A stretch of DNA of 64,000 nucleotides, taken from DYRB01 sp963802205 (GTDB lineage Bacteria > Pseudomonadota > Gammaproteobacteria > Chromatiales > Chromatiaceae). The notes beneath the pieces are model-generated. The model had not been told where the DNA came from. It was given only the letters and a program-made list of their open reading frames with translations, and ran no database searches. A program made the position numbers and the translations under genes. The stretch covers positions 1 to 64,000 of the forward strand of contig CAWDHW010000003.1 in assembly GCA_963802205.1 (NCBI GenBank), given 5' to 3'. Position 1 is the stretch's first letter. Every line of letters starts with the position of its first letter. Below are positions 47,583-56,707 of this stretch, one piece after another.

Positions 47583-49970
47583 ATGCGATTCAGTGAGGCA
47601 TGGCTACGCGAGTGGGTCTCCCCGCCCGTGGACACCGAGACCCTGGCGGCCCAGTTGACCATGGCGGGGCTTGAGGTGGACGCCGTAGAGCCCGCCGCTC
47701 CCGCCTTCACCGGAGTGGTGGTCGGGCTGGTGGTTCGCCGCGAGCGTCACCCGGACGCCGAGAAACTCAGCGTCTGCCAGGTGGACGCGGGGCAGGGCGC
47801 GGAACTTCAGATCGTCTGTGGGGCGGCCAATGTGGCGGCGGGGATGAAGGTCCCGGTCGCCCTGGTGGGGGCTCAACTCCCGGGTGGGTTCAAGATCAAG
47901 CGGGCCAAGCTCCGCGGCGTTGAGTCCCTTGGGATGATCTGCTCGGCCTCTGAGCTGGGCCTGGCAGAGGCATCGGAGGGCATATTGCCCCTGCCAGCGG
48001 ACGCTGAGATCGGTCGCGACTTCCGCGACTGGCTGAGCCTTGACGATGCCTGCATCGAGGTCGATCTGACCCCGGACCGCGGCGACTGCCTGAGCCTGGC
48101 CGGGATCGCCCGGGAGGTTGGGGTCATCAATCGCAGCCCCGTCGGCGGGCCTGCCTTGGAGCCGGTGGCGCCCACCATCGAGGACCGCTTCCCTGTGCGC
48201 CTGGAGGCCGGCCACGCCTGCCCGCGCTATGTCTGCCGGGTCATCCGCAACATCGCCGTCGGGACCGAGACGCCCCTGTGGATGCGCGAGCGCCTGCGCC
48301 GCTCCGGGCTGCGCAGCCTGGGCCCCGTGGTGGACGTGACCAACTACGTCCTGTTGGAACTGGGACAGCCGATGCACGCCTTTGACCTCGCGAGGCTCCG
48401 GGGTGAGATCCGGGTACGCCTGGCCGAACCCGGGGAGCGTCTGGGCCTGCTCAATGGCAGCGAGATCGAGGTGCGACCCGACACCCTGGTTATTGCGGAT
48501 AGCCGGGTCCCCGTGGCCCTGGCCGGAATCATGGGGGGCGCCTGGTCCGCGGTGGGGGAGGGTACCCGCGACATTCTCCTGGAGAGCGCCTTCTTTGCGC
48601 CCGCCATCGCTGCCGGCAAGGCCCGTAGCTACGGGCTGCACACCGATTCGTCCCACCGCTTCGAGCGTGGGGTCGATCCCGATCTCCAGGTCGGTGCCCT
48701 GGAGCGTGCCACACGGTTGCTGCTCGACATCGTCGGCGGCGAGCCTGGCCCTGTAGTGGAGGCCCTGAGTCCCGCCGATCTTCCCGGGCGCACAGCCCTG
48801 GTACTGCGTCGCGCCAGAGTCGCCCAGATCCTGGGGCTGCACCTGGAGGACGCCGAGGTCGTGGATATTCTCACACGGCTCGGCATGGCCGTCTCGCCGC
48901 TGGCGGAGGGCTGGGAGGTCCTGCCCCCCAGCAGCCGCTTCGATACCGTCCTGGAGGTTGATCTCATCGCTGAGATTGGTCGCATCCATGGCTACGACAA
49001 CATCCCCACGGCCCATGCCCCAACGATGGCCACCACCCGGGCCCCGGCCGAGACGGACTTCGACCTGGACCGCGCCCGCCAGGCCCTGGTGGCCCGCGGC
49101 TACCATGAAGTCATCACCTACAGCTTCGTCAGCCCCGAACTCCAGGCCCTGGTGGCCCCGGGGCAGCCGACCCTGGCGCTGGCCAACCCCATTTCCGCCG
49201 ATCTTTCGGTCATGCGCACCGGGCTCTGGCCCGGCCTGCTCGGGGCGGCCAGGCAGAACCTGGCGCGTCAGCAGGAACGGGTGCGCCTGTTCGAGAGCGG
49301 CCTGCGCTTCCTGCCAGAGGCGGGGGATACCGGCCTGCCGCGGCAGGATGCCGTCATCGGTGGTCTGGTCGTCGGCCCCGTCGCCCCTGAGCAATGGGGG
49401 CAGTCCCCGAAGGGTGTAGATTTCTTCGACCTCAAGGCCGACGTCGAGGCCATCCTCTCGCTGACAGGCTCCCCCGATGCCTATAGCTTCGTCCCCGCTG
49501 AGCACCCGGCCCTGCACCCGGGCCAGACTGCACGCATCGAACGCGACGGGCGCGAGGTGGGAATCATGGGCATGCTGCACCCGGCCCTCGGGGCGCGGCT
49601 CAATCTCGGCAGCGACGGCTTCGCCTTCGAACTGGCCCTGAATGGGCTTGCCAACGGGCGTCTGCCGGCCTTCCAGCCCCTGTCCAAGTTTCCGTCCATC
49701 CGCCGAGACATCGCCCTGGTGGTGGATGCCGGGGTCAGTCAGGCACAGGTGCGTGCCTGCATCAATGCCGCGGAGCCAGAATTGCTCACGGAGATCGTCC
49801 TGTTTGACGTCTATCAGGGCTCGAACATAGAGCCAGGACGAAAAAGTATGGCTTTGGGATTGATTTTACAGGCATCTTCCAAGACACTTACGGATCAAGA
49901 GGTTGACGGTAGCATCGCGCGCATCCTGGCGCGGGTCGAGTCAGAGATTGGGGCAAGATTGAGGGATTGA
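47583..49970 (+). CDS. pheT: Phenylalanyl-tRNA synthetase beta subunit
   Basis: Binds tRNA and edits mischarged tyrosine. The 795-residue protein has the EMAP-type tRNA-binding domain (VCQVDAGQGAELQIVCGAAN), the B3/B4 editing domain (RVIRNIAVGTETPLWMRERL) and the B5 DNA-binding-like domain. A catalytic-like core and a C-terminal ferredoxin-fold anticodon-binding domain complete it (SKFPSIRRDIALVVDAGVSQ). Length is normal and the frame intact. Confidence 0.96.
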   Translation: MRFSEAWLREWVSPPVDTETLAAQLTMAGLEVDAVEPAAPAFTGVVVGLVVRRERHPDAEKLSVCQVDAGQGAELQIVCGAANVAAGMKVPVALVGAQLPGGFKIKRAKLRGVESLGMICSASELGLAEASEGILPLPADAEIGRDFRDWLSLDDACIEVDLTPDRGDCLSLAGIAREVGVINRSPVGGPALEPVAPTIEDRFPVRLEAGHACPRYVCRVIRNIAVGTETPLWMRERLRRSGLRSLGPVVDVTNYVLLELGQPMHAFDLARLRGEIRVRLAEPGERLGLLNGSEIEVRPDTLVIADSRVPVALAGIMGGAWSAVGEGTRDILLESAFFAPAIAAGKARSYGLHTDSSHRFERGVDPDLQVGALERATRLLLDIVGGEPGPVVEALSPADLPGRTALVLRRARVAQILGLHLEDAEVVDILTRLGMAVSPLAEGWEVLPPSSRFDTVLEVDLIAEIGRIHGYDNIPTAHAPTMATTRAPAETDFDLDRARQALVARGYHEVITYSFVSPELQALVAPGQPTLALANPISADLSVMRTGLWPGLLGAARQNLARQQERVRLFESGLRFLPEAGDTGLPRQDAVIGGLVVGPVAPEQWGQSPKGVDFFDLKADVEAILSLTGSPDAYSFVPAEHPALHPGQTARIERDGREVGIMGMLHPALGARLNLGSDGFAFELALNGLANGRLPAFQPLSKFPSIRRDIALVVDAGVSQAQVRACINAAEPELLTEIVLFDVYQGSNIEPGRKSMALGLILQASSKTLTDQEVDGSIARILARVESEIGARLRD

Positions 49971-49974
49971 TGAT

Positions 49975-50274
49975 ATGGCGCTGACCAAGGCCGACATGGC
50001 CGAACACCTGTTCGAGGTATTGGGTCTCAACAAGCGGGAGGCCAAGGACATGGTCGAGAGTTTCTTCGAGGAGATCCGCGGTGCCCTGGAGCGCGGGGAG
50101 CAGGTCAAGCTGTCCGGTTTCGGCAATTTCGATCTGCGCGAAAAGAAGCAACGCCCTGGGCGTAACCCAAAAACGGGGGAAGAGATCCCGATCACCGCAC
50201 GGCGGGTCGTGACCTTTAGGCCTGGCCAGAAGCTCAAGACGAGGGTGGAAGCCTATGTTGGAAGCGGTCACTAG
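49975..50274 (+). CDS. ihfA: Integration host factor alpha subunit
   Basis: A 99-residue DNA-bending protein, half of the IHF heterodimer. Family sequence is evident: MALTKADMAEHLFEVLGLNK, KLSGFGNFDLREKKQRPGRN and PKTGEEIPITARRVVTFRPG, with the intercalating Pro in the RNPKTGEEIPI arm. It starts four bases after pheT, as in E. coli, and overlaps the MerR-family gene by 20 bases. Confidence 0.96.
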   Translation: MALTKADMAEHLFEVLGLNKREAKDMVESFFEEIRGALERGEQVKLSGFGNFDLREKKQRPGRNPKTGEEIPITARRVVTFRPGQKLKTRVEAYVGSGH

Positions 50275-50617
50275 CGAGCAGCACGAGCTGCCGCCCATCC
50301 CGGGCAAGCGCTACTTCACTATCGGTGAGGTCAGCGAGTTGTGTGGCGTGAAGCCCCACGTCCTGCGCTATTGGGAGCAGGAGTTCACCCAGCTCAAGCC
50401 GGTCAAACGCCGCGGCAACCGCCGCTACTACCAGCGCCACGACGTCCTCATGGTGCGGCAGATCCGCAGCCTGCTCTACGAGCAGGGATTCACTATCGGC
50501 GGGGCCCGCCAGCAGCTCTCCGGCGAGACCGCCAAACAAGATTCGAGCCAGAGCCATCAGATCATCCGGCAACTCTGCACGGAGCTTGAGGATGTACTCC
50601 AGACCCTCAAGCGCTGA
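50255..50617 (+). CDS. MerR-family transcriptional regulator
   Basis: A 120-residue regulator with a winged helix at residues about 19-90 (YFTIGEVSELCGVKPHVLRY, WEQEFTQLKPVKRRGNRRYY). A short coiled-coil tail follows, with no metal-binding cysteines. It is the standard gene after ihfA in many gammaproteobacteria, of unknown target. Overlaps ihfA and ends before the tRNA-Pro promoter. Confidence 0.9.
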   Translation: MLEAVTSEQHELPPIPGKRYFTIGEVSELCGVKPHVLRYWEQEFTQLKPVKRRGNRRYYQRHDVLMVRQIRSLLYEQGFTIGGARQQLSGETAKQDSSQSHQIIRQLCTELEDVLQTLKR

Positions 50618-50649
50618 CAGTGGCCTTGGTCTTTGATCTGGGATTTGGT

Positions 50650-50678
50650 TTGACAGTGCGGGAGGGCGCAACTATTAT
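50650..50678 (+). promoter_or_regulatory. Sigma-70 promoter for tRNA-Pro
   Basis: TTGACA, 17-base spacer, TATTAT, followed by a GC-rich discriminator and the tRNA twelve bases on. Close to consensus, as expected of a stable-RNA promoter. Confidence 0.85.
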
Positions 50679-50689
50679 GGCGAGCTTTC

Positions 50690-50768
<79 letters not shown>

Positions 50769-50774
50769 TAAAAC

Positions 50775-50806
50775 AAGGGGTTAGCCTGAAAAGCTAACCC
50801 CTTTTT
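50775..50806 (+). terminator. Rho-independent terminator after tRNA-Pro
   Basis: AAGGGGTTAGC and its complement form an eleven-pair stem with a seven-base loop, followed by a T-rich run. Confidence 0.9.
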
Positions 50807-50817
50807 CTATTTTGAAC

Positions 50818-50845
50818 GGGCGGTTTCAAGTTTGAAGTGCAACGC
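50818..50845 (-). repeat. Solo end of the IS30-family element
   Basis: Twenty-eight bases identical to the reverse complement of 29591-29618, the right terminus of the IS30 element, placed just past the tRNA-Pro terminator. No transposase sequence follows, so only one end remains. Similarity fades after position 50845. Confidence 0.8.
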
Positions 50846-51012
50846 TATCGTTAACAGCGGCGATTTCGCCCTGTCATCAGCGCCTTGCCCCGCCCCGGCT
50901 CACAACCTGGATACCTAGCGCGCCTCTCGCCGGCTGTGGACGGTTGCGGCCAACGGCCGCGGTGTCGAATGCGGAGCGGTTTCTGATCTAGGGAGGAGGC
51001 AGGAAATCTTGC

Positions 51013-51825
51013 TCAGGAACCTCGGGCCTCCTTGCGGGTAACCGCCGTGATCCAGTCTTCGAGATTCCAGCGGCGGCTCTTGTACAGGATCTTGGTCACG
51101 ATGCTGGCCCCGTCGAAGTTGCGTTCTTCCCGCCACAGATGACAGAAGCCGTGCAGATACCAGCCGCCATGTCGCGGGTCCCGCATGATCCTGGTGATGT
51201 CGACCGTGTCGCGGTGCCAGTCGCCCTCCTGGTCCTTGTAGGTGAACTCGACCGTGCATGGCGCACCGGTCCAGACCGTGACCAGGCGCGCCTCCCCTTC
51301 GGCACGCGCAGGCTGGTCAAGGACGTCGTCAGGTTCCCCCTGGACTGGGGCCACAGAGAGGTCCTCGCTCGCTACGGGCGGAGTCGCTGCTCCCATCTCC
51401 GGTTGGTCAGGTTGACTCTGGGCTGACGTACCCGCCGGCTGCGTTTCCGGCTCTGCGCCTGACGTGGACGCTCGCCGTGAGATCCGCAGGGCCGCCGCGA
51501 TGGCTGCTGCCGCAAGTGCGATGGCCGCTAGGACGGGCACCAGGAACAGGAATCGGTTCTGGCTCCCGGAACCCTCTGACGCTTGGGCGGCATGTGTCGC
51601 TTCGCGCGTGCCCGCCGAGTCTGTGGGGGCTGGGGACTGCTCTGTCGTCTCCGGTGACAGGCATTCTCTTGCACCCCTCCGAAACCAATTGCCGTCCCAC
51701 CCTCGGCACAGATCCTCTTCGAACTGTGCTGGCTCCTCCACGACGCCTCTCGTGCCGGCTACCACGACCGGCGTCTGCGAGACCCACGACAAGCAAATCA
51801 ATAAGACGAGCAACCACACACGCAT
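51013..51825 (-). CDS. Membrane-anchored protein with a C-terminal WYL-like domain
   Basis: A 270-residue protein of unknown role. The ATG has AGGAGG seven bases upstream. N-terminal signal-type helix (MRVWLLVLLICLSWVSQTPV), a short external part with two cysteines (DLCRGWDGNWFRRGARECLS), then a transmembrane helix at about 92-115 (RFLFLVPVLAAIALAAAAIA) followed by RISRR, so the rest should be cytoplasmic. After a low-complexity linker the last 90 residues read CTVEFTYKDQEGDWHRDTVD, HGGWYLHGFCHLWREERNFD. The basic pattern I-x-F-x-Y...R...WYL...C-L-R-x-E-R-x-F is that of WYL domains. WYL domains are usually cytoplasmic ligand sensors in regulators; an anchored one is unusual. Confidence 0.65.
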   Translation of the reverse strand: MRVWLLVLLICLSWVSQTPVVVAGTRGVVEEPAQFEEDLCRGWDGNWFRRGARECLSPETTEQSPAPTDSAGTREATHAAQASEGSGSQNRFLFLVPVLAAIALAAAAIAAALRISRRASTSGAEPETQPAGTSAQSQPDQPEMGAATPPVASEDLSVAPVQGEPDDVLDQPARAEGEARLVTVWTGAPCTVEFTYKDQEGDWHRDTVDITRIMRDPRHGGWYLHGFCHLWREERNFDGASIVTKILYKSRRWNLEDWITAVTRKEARGS

Positions 51826-52274
51826 GTTTGCCCCTCCTGGTTTCATGGCTGAAGGTATGAGGGTGCCACAGCGTGCGGCTGTTTCACACCTGCAAGGCGC
51901 CGATCTCCCTGGGCTGGCAGCGGTCGGCCTCTTCCAGCATCCCCACTTTAGTCTGTCTCAATCGTGCTGCCATCGGTGATCTCCATGACCGCCCTACAGT
52001 AATTTATCCGGGGGTTCTGTCTTACCTACATTGGCACAGAGGGCGGGGCGCTTTCGAGGCCACTGCGGCGTGGTCGGGGTTTAGTCCATTGGCCGTCAGC
52101 GGCTGGCCCGTGGTTGGACGGCGGTCGGAATGCAAGCACAGACCGGCCGCTGAAGGTCGTCCCCTGTCCGTCACCCTTCTTCAGGATCGCGGGGTTTTAA
52201 TCTTCGCCCCTGGCCCAAGATGGGCGCCACCTCCACCGCCATGCAGGCGCCCTACCTAGCCGAGACCCAATCTC
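51826..52274. other. Intergenic region upstream of the Sel1-repeat gene
   Basis: About 450 bases between divergent genes. Open frames are present but show no recognisable protein character, and no hairpin or repeat stood out. It should contain both promoters. Confidence 0.45.
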
Positions 52275-52718
52275 ATGACCCAAGACATCAGCAATCTGGA
52301 CATGGAGATCGGCAGCGGTATCGCTGCCTTCGAGACCCGCCAGTTCGCACGCGCCGCCGGGCTCTTGTCGCCGCTGGCGGATGCGGGTGAGCCCCAAGCC
52401 CAGTACCGCATGGCCATCATGGCCCAGAACGGACTGGGTATGACCGAGAACACTGACCTCGCCTTCCGCTACATGAAGGCCGCCGCGGAGGCTGGGATGG
52501 ACCTGGCCCAGCATGGGCTCGGCTTCATGTATATGGAGGGGGAGTGCGCCCCCAAGAACGCCGAGCAGGCCGTCTACTGGTTCCGCAAGGCGGCGGATCA
52601 GGGCCTGGCGGGTTCCCAGACTACCCTTGCGATGATGTACGAGGAGGGACGCGGCGTCCCCCAGGACCTGGAGGAGGCGCGCAAGTGGTACCGGCTTGCC
52701 GGGTTTGAGGATCGCTGA
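52275..52718 (+). CDS. Sel1-repeat (TPR-like) protein
   Basis: A 147-residue helical-repeat protein with three to four Sel1 units, such as DAGEPQAQYRMAIMAQNGLG, EAGMDLAQHGLGFMYMEGE and DQGLAGSQTTLAMMYEEGRG. Each has the A-x-x-x-L-x-x-x-Y/M-x-x-G pattern. No signal peptide is visible, so a cytoplasmic scaffolding role is likely, but the partner is unknown. Confidence 0.85.
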   Translation: MTQDISNLDMEIGSGIAAFETRQFARAAGLLSPLADAGEPQAQYRMAIMAQNGLGMTENTDLAFRYMKAAAEAGMDLAQHGLGFMYMEGECAPKNAEQAVYWFRKAADQGLAGSQTTLAMMYEEGRGVPQDLEEARKWYRLAGFEDR

Positions 52719-53078
52719 GACCACACGGGCCAAACGCGGGTCGGGGGCGTCATCGGTGTTGCGCAAGACCCTGCCGCTCAATGGGCCTTAAACGCCAAAG
52801 GTCCCGAAGCGGCGAAAGCCCCCTCCAAAAGGAGACCTTCCAAGCTCCCCAAGCCCGAGGCAGCGCCATGTGGAGCGACCGATGGTCGCCAGCCGGTTCG
52901 GTCGGGGCGACCAGGCGCGTGTCCTGTGGGCTTAGGCCCTGGAGCTATCCACCGGCCTCTCCCCCGCGAAACCCGACACCCCTGGGTGTTGAATCCTCGG
53001 GCTTGAGACCGCATCCTAATTCCGCAGTAAAATGCTGCGAAATTCCCCCGCCAGCCGCCGTCCAGGGAGCCAGCCGCC
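52719..53078. other. Region upstream of the suf operon
   Basis: 360 bases with no supportable gene. TTGAGA and TAAAAT near 53005-53035 are spaced 19 bases, wider than ideal, so only a weak promoter candidate. No gene for an iscR/sufR-type regulator lies here. The ribosome-binding site GGGAG precedes sufB. Confidence 0.4.
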
Positions 53079-54518
53079 ATGAGCGCCGCCACGCAAGTCG
53101 AGGACCTCGTCCGCTCGGAGTACGAGCACGGGTTCGTCACTGACATCGAGTCCGATACTCTGCCCCCCGGCCTGGACGAAGGTGTCGTCCGTGCCATCTC
53201 CGCCAGGAAGGGCGAGCCCGAGTTCATGCTGGAGGCCCGCCTCAAGGCGTACCGCCACTGGCTGACTATGACCGAGCCCAACTGGGCCTCTGTGGAACAC
53301 CCGCCCATCGACTACCAGGCGATCTCCTACTTTTCTGCCCCCAAGAAGAAGCTGTTGCAGAGTCTCGACGAGGTCGATCCGGCGCTGTTGGAGACCTACG
53401 CCAAGCTCGGCATACCCATCGAAGAGCAGAAGGCCTTGGCGGGGGTCGCCGTGGACGCGGTTTTCGACAGCGTCTCGGTGGCGACGACCTTCCGCGTCAA
53501 GCTCGCCGAGGTAGGGGTGATCTTCTGCGCCATCTCCGAGGCGGTGCACCAGTACCCGGATCTCATCAAGCAATATCTCGCGAGCGTGGTTCCCCACACG
53601 GACAACTACTTTGCGGCGCTCAATGCCGCGGTCTTCAGCGACGGGACCTTCGTCTATGTCCCGAAGGGGGTGCGCTGCCCCATGGAGCTGAGTACCTACT
53701 TCCGCATCAACGCCGCCAACACCGGGCAGTTCGAACGCACCCTGATCGTCGCCGAGGCCGGGAGCTATGTAAGCTATCTGGAGGGTTGCACGGCCCCCAT
53801 GCGCGATGAGCACCAGCTCCACGCCGCCGTGGTGGAGCTGATCGCCATGGACGACGCGGAGATCAAGTATTCCACGGTACAGAACTGGTATCCCGGGGAC
53901 GCCCAGGGTAAAGGCGGCATCTACAACTTCGTCACCAAGCGCGGAGACTGCCGCGGGGCCCGCTCAAAGATTTCCTGGACCCAGGTGGAGACCGGCTCGG
54001 CGATCACCTGGAAGTACCCGAGCTGCATCCTGCGCGGGGACGGGTCGGTCGGCGAGTTCTATTCCGTCGCCGTGACCAAGGGGAGGCAGCAGGCGGACAC
54101 CGGGACCAAGATGATCCACCTGGGGCGCAATACCAGTTCCACCATCGTCTCCAAGGGGATCTCGGCGGGGCAGGGGCGTCAGACCTACCGCGGTCTGGTG
54201 CGCATTGCCCAGCGGGCCGAAGACGCACGCAATCACACCCAGTGCGACAGCCTGCTGATCGGTGACCGCTGCACGGCCAACACCTTCCCCTACATCGAGG
54301 TCAAGAACCCCACGGCCCAGATGGAGCATGAGGCAACTACCTCGAAGATCGGCGACGACCAGCTCTTCTATTGCCGTTCCCGCGGGTTGGCCGAGGAGGA
54401 TGCGGTATCCATGATCGTCAACGGCTTCTGCAAGGAGGTCTTCCGGCAACTCCCCATGGAGTTCGCGGTGGAGGCGCAGAAGCTCCTGAGCATCAGCCTG
54501 GAAGGGGCTGTGGGTTAG
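53079..54518 (+). CDS. sufB: Fe-S cluster assembly scaffold SufB
   Basis: With SufC and SufD forms the scaffold on which Fe-S clusters are built. The 479-residue protein has the family's right-handed beta-helix core with YFRINAANTGQFERTLIVAE, YLEGCTAPMRDEHQLHAAVV, KRGDCRGARSKISWTQVETG and a C-terminal SRGLAEEDAVSMIVNGFCKE. The cysteines and glutamates used for sulfur transfer are therefore present. First gene of sufB-sufC-sufD-sufT. Confidence 0.96.
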   Translation: MSAATQVEDLVRSEYEHGFVTDIESDTLPPGLDEGVVRAISARKGEPEFMLEARLKAYRHWLTMTEPNWASVEHPPIDYQAISYFSAPKKKLLQSLDEVDPALLETYAKLGIPIEEQKALAGVAVDAVFDSVSVATTFRVKLAEVGVIFCAISEAVHQYPDLIKQYLASVVPHTDNYFAALNAAVFSDGTFVYVPKGVRCPMELSTYFRINAANTGQFERTLIVAEAGSYVSYLEGCTAPMRDEHQLHAAVVELIAMDDAEIKYSTVQNWYPGDAQGKGGIYNFVTKRGDCRGARSKISWTQVETGSAITWKYPSCILRGDGSVGEFYSVAVTKGRQQADTGTKMIHLGRNTSSTIVSKGISAGQGRQTYRGLVRIAQRAEDARNHTQCDSLLIGDRCTANTFPYIEVKNPTAQMEHEATTSKIGDDQLFYCRSRGLAEEDAVSMIVNGFCKEVFRQLPMEFAVEAQKLLSISLEGAVG

Positions 54519-54538
54519 ATAGGACTTATGGGTCCCAT
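54519..54538. repeat. Short dispersed repeat, ATAGGACTTATGGGTCCCAT type
   Basis: A 20-base imperfect palindrome between sufB and sufC. A related sequence, ATAGGACTCATAAGACCC, lies at 15813-15830 between pgeF and the GcvR-like gene. Both touch a stop codon and precede a start. Confidence 0.35.
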
Positions 54539-54574
54539 TAGGCTCGATCATTAGGCAGTATGAGGAAAAGCAAG

Positions 54575-55327
54575 ATGTTGTCAGTTAAGGGCCTGAAGGC
54601 CAACGTGGGTGCCCGTGAGATCCTCAGGGGCCTCGATCTCGAGGTCGGCCCCGGCGAGGTCCACGCCATCATGGGCCCCAACGGGTCCGGCAAGAGCACC
54701 TTTGCCCATGTCCTGTCGGGGCGCGATGGCTATGAGGTCACCGCTGGCAGCGCCCTGTTCGAGGGTCAGGACCTGCTGGCCCTGACGCCCGAGGCCCGCG
54801 CCCACCTGGGGGTGTTCCTCGCCTTCCAGTATCCGGTGGAACTGCCGGGGGTGAACAACACCTACTTCCTCAAGGCGGCCCTCAACGCCATCCGCGGTGC
54901 GCGCGGGGAGCCGGAACTCGATGCCGTGGCCTTCATGCGCCTGATGAAGGAGAAGCTCAAGGTCTTGCACCTGGACGACAGCCTACTCAAGCGTCCGGTC
55001 AACTTCGGCTTTTCCGGCGGCGAGAAAAAGCGCAACGAAATCTTCCAGATGGCCCTGCTGGAGCCCAAGCTTGCCATCCTGGACGAGACCGACTCCGGGC
55101 TCGACATCGACGCCCTGCGCATCGTGGCCGACGGGGTCAATACCCTGCGCAGCCCGGATCGGTCCATGATTGTCGTTACTCACTACCAGCGTCTGCTGGA
55201 CTACATCGAGCCGGACTTTGTCCACGTCTTGGCCAAGGGCCGGATCATCCGTTCCGGGGGCAAGGCGTTGGCCCTGGAGTTGGAAGAAAGGGGCTACGGC
55301 TGGATCGCGGGTGAGGAGGCGGCATGA
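54575..55327 (+). CDS. sufC: Fe-S cluster assembly ATPase SufC
   Basis: The ABC-type ATPase of the SufBCD scaffold. The 250-residue protein has Walker A in MGPNGSGKSTFAHVLSGRDG, FQYPVELPGVNNTYFLKAAL, signature FSGGEKKRNEIFQ, Walker B LAILDETDSGLDIDAL and the switch His in VVTHYQRLLDYI. The ATG giving MLSVKGLKANVG is chosen over one five codons earlier because it matches SufC proteins and has GAGG upstream. Overlaps sufD by four bases. Confidence 0.96.
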   Translation: MLSVKGLKANVGAREILRGLDLEVGPGEVHAIMGPNGSGKSTFAHVLSGRDGYEVTAGSALFEGQDLLALTPEARAHLGVFLAFQYPVELPGVNNTYFLKAALNAIRGARGEPELDAVAFMRLMKEKLKVLHLDDSLLKRPVNFGFSGGEKKRNEIFQMALLEPKLAILDETDSGLDIDALRIVADGVNTLRSPDRSMIVVTHYQRLLDYIEPDFVHVLAKGRIIRSGGKALALELEERGYGWIAGEEAA

Positions 55328-56667
55328 ACACGCCGATGCTGCCGGCCGCCATCGTCCCAGGCCCCTTCGACACCTGGCTGGCGGGCCTCGCCCAGGACCT
55401 GCCTGGCGCCGGGCTTGGTTGGCTGAGTGCCCAGCGCGGGGCGGCCCTGGCCAGGGCCCGTGCCGCCGGGGTGCCGACATCCAAGCAGGAAGGGTGGCGC
55501 TACACAGGGCTCAGGTCGCTGCTGGAGCAGGGCTTCACCCAAGGCGTGGAGGACATCACGGGCCTCGCCCCGGAAGATGTGGAGGATCTCTTGATCCCCG
55601 GCCTCTGCGCCCACCGTGTGGTCCTGGCCAACGGGCGCCTGGTGCCGTCCCTATCCTGGGTGGACGGGTTCCCGGGTGGCGTCCGCGCCGGCGGGCTGCG
55701 TGCCCTGATCGAGTCCGAACCCGACCTGTTGCGCGGGCGCCTTGGGCGGGTGGCCGGGGACGGCGCCCACGTCTTCGCGGCCCTGAACACCGCTGGTATG
55801 GACGATGGCTTCGTTCTCCTTCTTGAGGCCGGGACCCGGGTAGAACGGCCCATCGAGATCATCCACCTGTCGCTTGGCATGGATGAGCCACGCCTGGCGC
55901 AGCCCCGGCACATTGTGGATCTGGGCGAGGGCGCCAGTGCCACGCTGATCGAGCGCTACGTCAGCCTGGGTAACTCCCTGTATTGCACCAACTCGGTCCT
56001 GGAGCTGTCCCTGGCGGCAGGGGCCGAGCTGACGCACTACCGAGTTCAGCAGGAGAGCCCAAACGCCTTCCACATCGCTGGGGTCTACCTGAGCCAGGGG
56101 GCAAGGAGCCGGTATCGCGGGGTCAACGTCGGACTGGGGGCGGCCTGGTCGCGCACCGATCTGGTGGCCGGGTTCGCCGGCGAGGGTGCTGAGAGCAGCC
56201 TGGACGGCCTCTATCTGGCGGGCGACGGCCAGGTGATGGACTTTCACCTGGATGTGCGCCACGAGGTCCCCGCATGCACCAGCCGCGAGACCTTCAAAGG
56301 CATCCTCTACGGCAAGGGCCGGGCGGTCTTTGACGGGCGCGTCTATGTCGCCCGCGACGCCCAGAAGACCGATGCCCAACTCTCCAACCGCAACTTGGTA
56401 CTGTCGCGCAACGCCGAGGTGGATACCAAGCCCCAGCTCGAAATCCTCGCCGACGATGTCAAGTGCAGTCATGGGACCACCGTCGGGCAGCTCGACCCGG
56501 AGGCGTTGTTTTATCTGCGCTCCCGCGGCATCCCAGTGAACCAGGCGCGGCGCATGCTGTGCGTCGGTTTCGCCGGGGAGGTGCTCGACGCCCTGGAACT
56601 GGAGCCCCTGCGGGACTATGTCGCGGACCAGGTCGGACTCCGTCTGGAACAGGCGGCTCTGGATTGA
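55324..56667 (+). CDS. sufD: Fe-S cluster assembly protein SufD
   Basis: Partner of SufB in the scaffold, needed for iron acquisition. The 447-residue protein shows SKQEGWRYTGLRSLLEQGF near the N-terminus, RETFKGILYGKGRAVFDGRV and DAQKTDAQLSNRNLVLSRNA, then KPQLEILADDVKCSHGTTVG with the conserved His, and the SRGIPVNQARRMLCVGFAGE tail. The start overlaps the sufC stop (ATGA). Confidence 0.95.
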   Translation: MNTPMLPAAIVPGPFDTWLAGLAQDLPGAGLGWLSAQRGAALARARAAGVPTSKQEGWRYTGLRSLLEQGFTQGVEDITGLAPEDVEDLLIPGLCAHRVVLANGRLVPSLSWVDGFPGGVRAGGLRALIESEPDLLRGRLGRVAGDGAHVFAALNTAGMDDGFVLLLEAGTRVERPIEIIHLSLGMDEPRLAQPRHIVDLGEGASATLIERYVSLGNSLYCTNSVLELSLAAGAELTHYRVQQESPNAFHIAGVYLSQGARSRYRGVNVGLGAAWSRTDLVAGFAGEGAESSLDGLYLAGDGQVMDFHLDVRHEVPACTSRETFKGILYGKGRAVFDGRVYVARDAQKTDAQLSNRNLVLSRNAEVDTKPQLEILADDVKCSHGTTVGQLDPEALFYLRSRGIPVNQARRMLCVGFAGEVLDALELEPLRDYVADQVGLRLEQAALD

Positions 56668-56707
56668 GCAGGGTCTTGGTGTCTCACTGGCAGTAAGAGG
56701 TCATTCC

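Noticed and set aside
51873..52259. A 128-codon plus-strand frame between the WYL-like and Sel1-repeat genes
   Set aside because: No recognisable features or ribosome-binding site.
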